A stretch of DNA of 64,000 nucleotides from Vibrio sp. RE86 (GTDB lineage: Bacteria; Pseudomonadota; Gammaproteobacteria; Enterobacterales; Vibrionaceae): contig NZ_VTXI01000014.1 in assembly GCF_013114545.1 (NCBI RefSeq), forward strand, positions 48,368 through 112,367. Direction: 5' to 3'. Of this stretch, positions 57,959-64,000 are shown piece after piece (positions within the stretch are counted from its first letter, which is position 1; the number at the start of each line of letters is the position of its first letter). The notes under the pieces were generated by a model. It was not told the DNA's origin and did not search any database. It worked only from the letters and a program-made list of their open reading frames with translations. A program made the position numbers and the translations under genes.

Positions 57959-57992
57959 TTGCACAATTAAAGTTCAAGGATAGGGTAAAGCA

Positions 57993-59039
57993 GTGGATAG
58001 CGAACTCAACGACATCATTTTAAATCATCAAGTCACGTCGATTCTTATCATGAATGAATCGTTGCAGGTGAAGTACGCAAACCCTGCAGCAGAGCAGCTT
58101 TTTTCTCAAAGTGCTAAACGTATTGTCGGCCACCCTTTGTCCCATCTAATCCAACACGCCTCAATGGATTTGGCTCTGCTGTCTCAGCCTTTACAAAGTG
58201 GTCAAAGCATCACTGATAGCGATGTGACTTTTGTGGTCGATGGCAAACCTCTTATGCTTGAAGTAACAGTCAGCCCAATCTCTTGGAACAAAGAACTGAT
58301 GCTGTTGGTTGAAATGAGAAAGATTGGTCAACAACGTCGACTATCACAAGAACTCAACCAACACGCTCAACAGCAAGCTGCCAAACTGCTGGTTCGTGGG
58401 TTAGCTCATGAGATAAAGAACCCTCTCGGTGGACTAAGAGGTGCAGCTCAACTACTGGAACGGACACTGCCAGATCCTAGCTTAACCGAATATACGCAAA
58501 TTATTATTGAACAAGCCGATCGATTGCGAGCTTTGGTTGATCGCCTTTTAGGCCCTCAAAAGCCTGGCAAAAAGCAACCTGAGAACCTGCACCTAATACT
58601 CGAAAAAGTCCGTCAACTGGTTGATCTAGAGGCGCACCAAAGTATTCATATTGAACGTGACTACGATCCCAGCTTACCTGATATCTTGATGGACGCAGAC
58701 CAAATTGAGCAAGCGCTGCTTAATATCGTCAGCAATGCAGGGCAAATCCTGAAAAACCAAGATAACGGCCAAATCACCATTCGCACCAGAACAGTGCACC
58801 AAGCCAATATCCACGGCCAACGCTGCAAACTCGCCGCGCGTGTTGAAATATCCGACAACGGGCCAGGTATTCCAACCGATCTGCAAGATACCCTTTTCTA
58901 CCCGATGGTCAGCGGACGCGAAGGCGGAACAGGCTTAGGCCTCTCCATTGCACAAAACTTAATTGACCAACACCAAGGCAAGATAGACGTAGAAAGCTGG
59001 CCTGGAAAAACAACATTTACTATTTATTTGCCAATTTAA
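57993..59039 (+). CDS. glnL: Nitrogen regulation sensor kinase NtrB (GlnL)
   Basis: 348 residues from the GTG at 57993. Cytosolic: N-terminal PAS domain (about 10-120), DHp with His139 in 'RGLAHEIKNPLGGLRGA', and ATPase domain with N-box 'ALLNIVSNAGQI', 'SDNGPGIP' and 'GGTGLGLSIA'. It has no membrane segment. PII (GlnB) sets its kinase/phosphatase balance according to nitrogen status; it phosphorylates NtrC. Only 34 nt separate it from glnG. Confidence 0.97.
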   Translation: MDSELNDIILNHQVTSILIMNESLQVKYANPAAEQLFSQSAKRIVGHPLSHLIQHASMDLALLSQPLQSGQSITDSDVTFVVDGKPLMLEVTVSPISWNKELMLLVEMRKIGQQRRLSQELNQHAQQQAAKLLVRGLAHEIKNPLGGLRGAAQLLERTLPDPSLTEYTQIIIEQADRLRALVDRLLGPQKPGKKQPENLHLILEKVRQLVDLEAHQSIHIERDYDPSLPDILMDADQIEQALLNIVSNAGQILKNQDNGQITIRTRTVHQANIHGQRCKLAARVEISDNGPGIPTDLQDTLFYPMVSGREGGTGLGLSIAQNLIDQHQGKIDVESWPGKTTFTIYLPI

Positions 59040-59073
59040 ACAACGCTAGTGGCACTGCTGTAAGGAAGAGATT

Positions 59074-60477
59074 ATGAGTAAAGGGTACGTTTGGGTCGTC
59101 GATGATGACAGCTCCATACGCTGGGTGATGGAAAAAACACTCTCATCAGCAAACATCAAATGTGAAACATTCTCCGACGCAGAAAGTGTGCTTATGGCAT
59201 TGGAGCGAGAAACACCTGATGTTCTCGTTTCAGATATCCGTATGCCAGGGATGGATGGCCTTGAGCTTCTCAAAGAGGTCAATCAACGCTCCCCAGACCT
59301 ACCCGTTATCATTATGACCGCGCACTCAGATCTCGATGCAGCCGTTAACGCCTATCAGAAAGGCGCTTTTGAGTACCTACCCAAACCGTTTGATGTTGAT
59401 GAAACCTTAACTCTTGTCGAACGCGCCATCACACATAGCCAAGAGCAGAAGCAAGAACAAGCCTCATTGCACGAAGAGGCATACACACCACCTGAAATCA
59501 TCGGGGAAGCCCCAGCGATGCAAGAGGTGTTCAGAGCGATCGGTCGCCTTTCTCGTTCATCAATCTCCGTACTGATTAATGGCGAGTCGGGAACAGGGAA
59601 AGAGCTCGTCGCTCATGCTTTACATCGCCATAGCCCAAGAGCAAGTAAACCTTTTATCGCGCTTAATATGGCCGCAATACCAAAAGATTTAATTGAGTCC
59701 GAACTGTTTGGGCATGAAAAAGGTGCATTTACCGGTGCAAACAGTGTCAGGCAGGGGCGCTTTGAGCAAGCAAACGGAGGCACACTGTTTCTCGATGAAA
59801 TCGGTGATATGCCGCTCGATATTCAGACTCGTTTGCTTCGTGTACTGGCCGATGGTCAATTTTATCGTGTCGGTGGTCACTCCCCAATCAATGTTGATGT
59901 GCGCATTGTTGCAGCAACGCACCAACATTTGGAAAAGCTGGTTCACAAAGGCGATTTTCGTGAAGATTTATTCCACCGTTTAAATGTGATTCGCATTCAG
60001 ATACCTGCACTAAGAGAGCGCAAGCAAGATATTGAAAAGCTAACATTGCACTTCTTAGCGTTAGCCGCTGAAGAGCTTGGGGTTGATGTCAAAACGCTCC
60101 ACCCATCAACGGTAGAGAAACTGATGCACCTTGAATGGCCAGGGAACGTTCGACAACTCGAGAATATTTGTCGTTGGCTGACCGTAATGGCAAGCGGCAG
60201 TGAAGTACTGCCAAGCGACCTCCCAACCGAACTACTTGAAGAGAAAACCATTTCAAGTGAAGTCGGCGGAGGTTCGTGGCAACAGCAACTTGCTAGTTGG
60301 GCAAAAAACTCCCTCACGAAAGGGGATACTGAGCTGCTCTCTTACGCACTTCCTGAATTTGAACGTATACTTTTGGAAGCGGCTCTCGAACATACCAATG
60401 GGCATAAGCAAGATGCAGCAAAAGTTTTAGGCTGGGGAAGGAACACTTTGACAAGAAAGTTAAAGGAGCTCTATTAA
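59074..60477 (+). CDS. glnG: Nitrogen regulator NtrC (GlnG), sigma-54 activator
   Basis: 467 residues. Receiver domain (1-120) with Asp54 in '[13 protein letters not shown]'; AAA+ domain (about 140-370) with Walker A 'GESGTGKE', the sigma-54-contacting 'GAFTGA' loop and Walker B '[12 protein letters not shown]'; C-terminal Fis-like helix-turn-helix (about 425-467, '[20 protein letters not shown]'). Binds the TGCACCA dyads upstream of glnA and glnL. All residues needed for activity are present. Confidence 0.98.
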   Translation: MSKGYVWVVDDDSSIRWVMEKTLSSANIKCETFSDAESVLMALERETPDVLVSDIRMPGMDGLELLKEVNQRSPDLPVIIMTAHSDLDAAVNAYQKGAFEYLPKPFDVDETLTLVERAITHSQEQKQEQASLHEEAYTPPEIIGEAPAMQEVFRAIGRLSRSSISVLINGESGTGKELVAHALHRHSPRASKPFIALNMAAIPKDLIESELFGHEKGAFTGANSVRQGRFEQANGGTLFLDEIGDMPLDIQTRLLRVLADGQFYRVGGHSPINVDVRIVAATHQHLEKLVHKGDFREDLFHRLNVIRIQIPALRERKQDIEKLTLHFLALAAEELGVDVKTLHPSTVEKLMHLEWPGNVRQLENICRWLTVMASGSEVLPSDLPTELLEEKTISSEVGGGSWQQQLASWAKNSLTKGDTELLSYALPEFERILLEAALEHTNGHKQDAAKVLGWGRNTLTRKLKELY

Positions 60478-60644
60478 GCAATTAAGCTCACAACCCTCTC
60501 GAACTAAAGGGTAATGAATCGACCACCTAACATTCAACAAGCGAATTTAGGGGGATAAATTACCCGTTTTTTGAGCAAAAAAGCCTCGCTCGCATTTATC
60601 AAAACATATAAAATACAGCACACTGTACCTATAGAAGATAACAT

Positions 60645-63185
60645 ATGTCAGCGACTACGCAAATTACGCTTAGAACAGCGGTCATTCTGCCATTTGTGAT
60701 GATTTTTATCATTACTATTGGTGTGATCATCGGTGTACAAAAGAATAGTTACGAAGAGATGGTCGTTGATATCAGTGATAAACAACTCTCATCACTCACT
60801 GAGAACGTTACTCTTGAGCTAGATAAATTTCTCAACGAACCCTTTCAAGCCAGCCTATCGTTGAGCCACTCGATTGGCTTTAATCGTCTCTATCAACCGG
60901 GCGATACTACCGACATTGAACAGTATTTTCTCACTTCTTTCCGCCATCTTTACCACACCATACCACAGCTTGATGTGATTGGATTTGGTGGTGAAAAAGC
61001 AGAATACGTCGGTTTTCGTAAAGAGCCGAATAAAGGCTACACCTTGATGGTTCAAGATGACCGAACTGATCAACAGCTGGTTATCTACCGAGGTCAAACG
61101 GTCAGTCAAGATATCCGCTCGGTTATTAAAAAATATGACCCTCGAATTCGTCCTTGGTATGCGCCCGTCGCCAAGAGCTTAGCGCCAATGTGGTCCTCCA
61201 TCTACGCGAATGCAGACGAAAGGCAAGAGATCACTCTATCGGCACTCACACCCGTTTTCTACGATCAAGCGTTTCAAGGCGTTGTCGTCACAGACGTGAA
61301 AATTGATACTTTCAACCACTTCTTGAGCCATCAACAAACGCAAACAAACGCCGTGATTTATTTGGTCGATGATAAAAAGCGTCTAGTCGCACACTCAACT
61401 GGCGGTAATGTGGTTTCTTGGGGAACCCCTCAAAGTGAGAAAGGTCAGCGCCTACTCGCGATAGAAAGTGCCAACCCAATAATTAAAGCGAATGCAGAGT
61501 ACTCAGCAGCACGAGGTCTGTATACAGAAGGAAAGGTACAACGTTTCAGTCTGGACATCGACAACGAACGCTACTTCAACCACTTCACACCTTACACTGA
61601 CGAACATGGCCTCAAATGGTATATCGGCGTCGCGATTTCAGAATCAAACCTACTTGGCAAGCTTCCTGAAAGCCAAAGGGACAGTTGGATATTAGGCATT
61701 TTGGCAAGCTTCTTCGGTATCATTGTCGGCTTATTTGCCTTCAATCGAGTGGTGGCTCCAATCACCTCGACAGCATCCGCTGCTAAACACTTGGCGAAAG
61801 GGAATTGGGAAAGCCACATGCCAAAGCCTGGGAACATCTATGAAACAACGATGCTCGTGCACGCCTTTAATGAAATGGCCAACAACCTGAAAGCATCGTT
61901 TAAAGCCCTCCGTTCTCAGCTACTTTATGACTCATTAACTAAGTTATATAGCCGTGAAGGTTTGATTGATACCTGTGACAAACAGCCAAGCTTAGACGGC
62001 AGTTTAATGCTCATCGGAATCAATAAGTTTAGGGACATCAACGACAGCCTAGGTCATTACAAAGGGGACCAACTGCTGGTCATTATCTCGCAGCGCCTTA
62101 AATCAATCTTCTCAGATGACTACTACCTTGCAAGAATTGGTGGCGATGAGTTCGCTATCTATATCCCGACCAAGCAAAGTGAAGAAGAAACCATCCTCAC
62201 TGCAAACCGCGTTTTGCAAATGTTCGCCTCTCCTTTTGTCATGGACCAAGAGAGTGTTGTTGTCAGTGTTTCAATTGGTATCGTTGAAAGCGGCCCGGAT
62301 AACAATATGACTCTATGGCTACGCAACGGCAGCATCGCCCTGAGCAATGCGAAACAAGAAGTGACTAACATCAGTTACTATCGACCTGAGATGGCCGATA
62401 TATCGCGTAAGCGCACACTTATGATCGCTAAAATCAAAGACGCGATTGAACACAAAGAATTCATCCCGTTCTATCAACCGCTTGTTGACTTGAATAGTGG
62501 TGAAGTGATTGGCGCCGAAGCACTCGCTCGCTGGCTATCACCATCTGCAGGCTTAGTTTCTCCACTAGAATTTATCCCTATCGCAGAAGAGAGTGGACAG
62601 ATTGGTGCCATTGGAGAGCAAATACTTCTTCAAGCTTGTAATGATGCAGTAAGAGGTATGAAAGCTGGCAAATGGGATTCAAGCTTCCACATGCACGTTA
62701 ATATATCCGTTCATCAGCTATCACAGCCTGACTTTATCTCGACCTTACAAAGGATACTGACTCAATCGACACTCAACCCGAATAGTTTAACCCTAGAGAT
62801 CACGGAATCTCGTATTGTCGATAATGATCCTGTGACACTACAAAACATGCAGGCTATTCGAGACCTTGGGGTGCATATAGCGATCGATGATTTTGGAACG
62901 GGTTACAGCTCTTTAGCCTACCTACATAAGTTACCATTTGATTGTTTGAAAATAGACAGGACTTTCGTAGATAAACTCTCTCCAGATGAACTAGATACTT
63001 CTATCGTAGCAGCTGTCATCAACATGACTAGAGGAATGAAAGTGAGCCTTGTTGCTGAAGGCATCGAAACATCGGAACAAGCTAAAATGCTTAACCAATT
63101 GAGTTGCCCTCAAGGCCAAGGCTTCCTATACAGCCGTCCAGTTCCATTTGAAGAGTGGCCGACAAATTTAGTCAGCATAAAATAA
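60645..63185 (+). CDS. Membrane GGDEF-EAL cyclic-di-GMP enzyme with dCache sensor
   Basis: 846 residues. TM1 (about 10-28), periplasmic double-Cache sensor (about 35-340, with 'RPWYAPVAKSLAPMWSSIYA' and 'LKWYIGVAISESNL'), TM2 (about 347-367), HAMP (about 368-420), GGDEF domain (about 425-585) with intact 'RIGGDEFAIYI', and EAL domain (about 600-840) with 'GAEALARW', 'NISVHQLS', 'EITES', 'DDFGTGYSSLAYLHKL', 'LKIDRTFV' and 'AEGIE'. The phosphodiesterase set looks complete; the GGDEF lacks an RxxD inhibitory site. A small periplasmic ligand would tune c-di-GMP. Monogenic with its own terminator. Confidence 0.93.
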   Translation: MSATTQITLRTAVILPFVMIFIITIGVIIGVQKNSYEEMVVDISDKQLSSLTENVTLELDKFLNEPFQASLSLSHSIGFNRLYQPGDTTDIEQYFLTSFRHLYHTIPQLDVIGFGGEKAEYVGFRKEPNKGYTLMVQDDRTDQQLVIYRGQTVSQDIRSVIKKYDPRIRPWYAPVAKSLAPMWSSIYANADERQEITLSALTPVFYDQAFQGVVVTDVKIDTFNHFLSHQQTQTNAVIYLVDDKKRLVAHSTGGNVVSWGTPQSEKGQRLLAIESANPIIKANAEYSAARGLYTEGKVQRFSLDIDNERYFNHFTPYTDEHGLKWYIGVAISESNLLGKLPESQRDSWILGILASFFGIIVGLFAFNRVVAPITSTASAAKHLAKGNWESHMPKPGNIYETTMLVHAFNEMANNLKASFKALRSQLLYDSLTKLYSREGLIDTCDKQPSLDGSLMLIGINKFRDINDSLGHYKGDQLLVIISQRLKSIFSDDYYLARIGGDEFAIYIPTKQSEEETILTANRVLQMFASPFVMDQESVVVSVSIGIVESGPDNNMTLWLRNGSIALSNAKQEVTNISYYRPEMADISRKRTLMIAKIKDAIEHKEFIPFYQPLVDLNSGEVIGAEALARWLSPSAGLVSPLEFIPIAEESGQIGAIGEQILLQACNDAVRGMKAGKWDSSFHMHVNISVHQLSQPDFISTLQRILTQSTLNPNSLTLEITESRIVDNDPVTLQNMQAIRDLGVHIAIDDFGTGYSSLAYLHKLPFDCLKIDRTFVDKLSPDELDTSIVAAVINMTRGMKVSLVAEGIETSEQAKMLNQLSCPQGQGFLYSRPVPFEEWPTNLVSIK

Positions 63186-63248
63186 CAAGACCTCTTTCGC
63201 TTCCATACAAAGTGAAGCAACTTAGACTCAGGGAAACATTTACAAACT

Positions 63249-63277
63249 AAGCCGACATTTGTATGTCGGCTTTTTTG
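63249..63277 (+). terminator. Terminator of the GGDEF-EAL gene
   Basis: 10-bp stem AAGCCGACAT/ATGTCGGCTT with a TTGT loop followed by TTTTG. Confidence 0.9.
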
Positions 63278-63595
63278 CACCTATAAGGACTCTGCTGAGA
63301 GAGGACAGACTTTCAATACTCCGAGCAAGGTATAAACGCACGAACACAGGACATTAAAGCGAGATCGTAGGGGATATTACCCTCCTTACCTCATTTCATA
63401 ACCTTGGGACCTATACTTGGAATTCTCACGTACTGATGACCACCAACCCACAGACGCCTGTTATTCAAATACAAACAGACTCCTGCTTCGAGTAACTCTA
63501 ATGAAACCTCTGGGTATGGCAAAGGGCTAAATGGCACAATCCAACAGACTATGCAGACCTCTTTCTTTAATCCATGTCGAGGCATCAGAAAAGAC
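63278..63595. other. Intergenic stretch without recognisable gene
   Basis: About 320 nt with no supported gene. A 64-codon minus-strand frame (63391-63585) lacks a ribosome-binding site and any recognised motif. No IS end, integron site or rRNA-like sequence was seen. It may contain decayed sequence. Confidence 0.5.
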
Positions 63596-63625
63596 GAAAG
63601 CCCGTTGAGTTATCAACGGGCTTTC
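63596..63625. terminator. Second hairpin downstream of the rRNA operon
   Basis: 13-bp perfect stem GAAAGCCCGTTGA/TCAACGGGCTTTC with a GTTA loop. On the minus strand it is followed by GTCTTTTCTG. It lies about 85 nt beyond the main rRNA terminator and could act as a back-up. Confidence 0.65.
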
Positions 63626-63702
63626 TGTGTCATAGGTAAGTCTTAGAGGGGCATACAATTAAAGTGGGACTTAGCTACCCCTATCATTTACAGTCTGCTC
63701 AT

Positions 63703-63739
63703 AAATGAAAAAAGCCTCGCTATTTCTAGCGAGGCTTTT
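63703..63739 (-). terminator. rRNA-operon terminator
   Basis: Minus-strand 12-bp perfect stem AAAGCCTCGCTA/TAGCGAGGCTTT with a GAAA loop (GNRA), followed by TTTCATTTAT. It begins 6 nt after the tRNA-Ser CCA end. Confidence 0.92.
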
Positions 63740-63744
63740 CAATG

Positions 63745-63835
63745 TGGCGGAGAGATAGGGATTTGAACCCTAGATACGCTATTAACGTATGCCGGTTTTC
63801 AAGACCGGTGCTTTCAACCACTCAGCCATCTCTCC
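63745..63835 (-). tRNA. tRNA-Ser(UGA), distal gene of an rRNA operon
   Basis: 91 nt including an encoded CCA. The acceptor stem GGAGAGA pairs with TCTCTCC, D-loop GGCTGAGTGG, anticodon stem-loop CCGGTCTTGAAAACCGG with anticodon TGA, a class II variable arm (GCATACGTTAATAGCGTATC) typical of serine tRNAs, and T-loop GGTTCAAATCC. It reads UCA (and, with wobble, UCG/UCU) codons. It lies about 70 nt downstream of 5S rRNA on the same strand, with the operon terminator immediately after it. Confidence 0.97.
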
Positions 63836-63905
63836 ACAAATTGTCATCATCAGATTAGTACACTGAAGATGTTGTTACACGTAATTACGGGTAACGATAT
63901 TTAAA

Positions 63906-64000
63906 GCCTGGCGATGTCCTACTCTCACATGGGGAAGCCCCACACTACCATCGGCGCTAATTCGTTTCACTTCTGAGTTCGGCATGGAATCAGGTGGGTC
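63906..64000 (-). rRNA. rrf: 5S ribosomal RNA, 5' end beyond the window
   Basis: The complement of the last 95 nt reads as the 3' three-quarters of 5S rRNA: ATTCCATGCCGAACTCAGAA, GTGAAACGAATTAGCGCCGA, GTGGGGCTTCCCCATGTGAG and the end AGTAGGACATCGCCAGGC. The remaining 5' part and the 16S/23S genes lie to the right, so an rRNA operon is transcribed leftward into the window end. Confidence 0.97.

Noticed and set aside
63391..63585. Minus-strand 64-codon reading frame next to the rRNA operon
   Set aside because: No ribosome-binding site, no recognised domain and biased composition; it lies between terminators and is probably not a gene.

Overview
The window is a core chromosomal segment of a Vibrio-type gammaproteobacterium. 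Support comes from the protein sequences (EpsG-, SlmA-, NfuA- and BioH-like proteins closest in character to Vibrio homologues) and from the gene order: LPS-core glycosyltransferases, coaD, mutM, rpmGB, radC, coaBC, slmA, lpxL/lpxN, pyrE, rph, and later a complete Eps-type type II secretion operon between envZ and hslR. There is no prophage, integron, CRISPR array, insertion sequence or defence island. Nearly everything is housekeeping, so the interest lies in regulation and in a few poorly described proteins.

Layout. 1-4.0 kb: end of an LPS inner-core locus (two GT9 heptosyltransferase-family genes and a WaaE/KdtX-like GT2), then coaD and mutM. 4.0-6.0 kb: a small membrane protein, ribosomal proteins L33 and L28, radC. 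6.2-10.1 kb: coaBC, slmA and two lipid A late acyltransferases. 10.1-12.6 kb: rph-pyrE with an attenuator-like terminator, and divergent yicC. 12.7-14.8 kb: psiE with a candidate Pho box, and a purine permease preceded by a guanine-type (C74) purine riboswitch. 15.0-21.1 kb: gmk, rpoZ, spoT, trmH, recG. 21.2-25.6 kb: cysQ, nudE, nfuA, comF, divergent bioH and an unknown small gene. 25.7-33.0 kb: tex, a secreted protein built of four retropepsin-like modules, greB, ompR and envZ. 33.0-44.2 kb: gspC to gspN on the minus strand. 44.5-47.8 kb: Hsp15, Hsp33, pckA. 47.9-55.3 kb: an AsmA-like protein, YiiD, Dtd, YihY, a DUF2959 lipoprotein, a small P-loop ATPase, BipA/TypA. 55.5-60.5 kb: the nitrogen regulon core glnA, glnL(ntrB), glnG(ntrC) with an NtrC-site cluster, a sigma-54 promoter and an NtrC operator before ntrB. 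60.6-63.2 kb: a membrane GGDEF-EAL protein. 63.7-64.0 kb: the distal end of a leftward rRNA operon (5S rRNA, tRNA-Ser-UGA, terminator).

How the parts work together. The envelope theme recurs: LPS core, lipid A acylation, OmpR-EnvZ, type II secretion, AsmA and YihY. The stress and nucleotide theme is rpoZ-spoT, rph-pyrE, gmk and the riboswitch-controlled permease. The nitrogen circuit is self-contained: NtrB-NtrC act on the sigma-54 promoter of glnA and probably on their own promoter.

The items most worth a second look are the four-module retropepsin-like protein with DTG motifs only in modules 1 and 4, the purine riboswitch with a 9-nt competing helix, and a strong intrinsic terminator between ompR and envZ.
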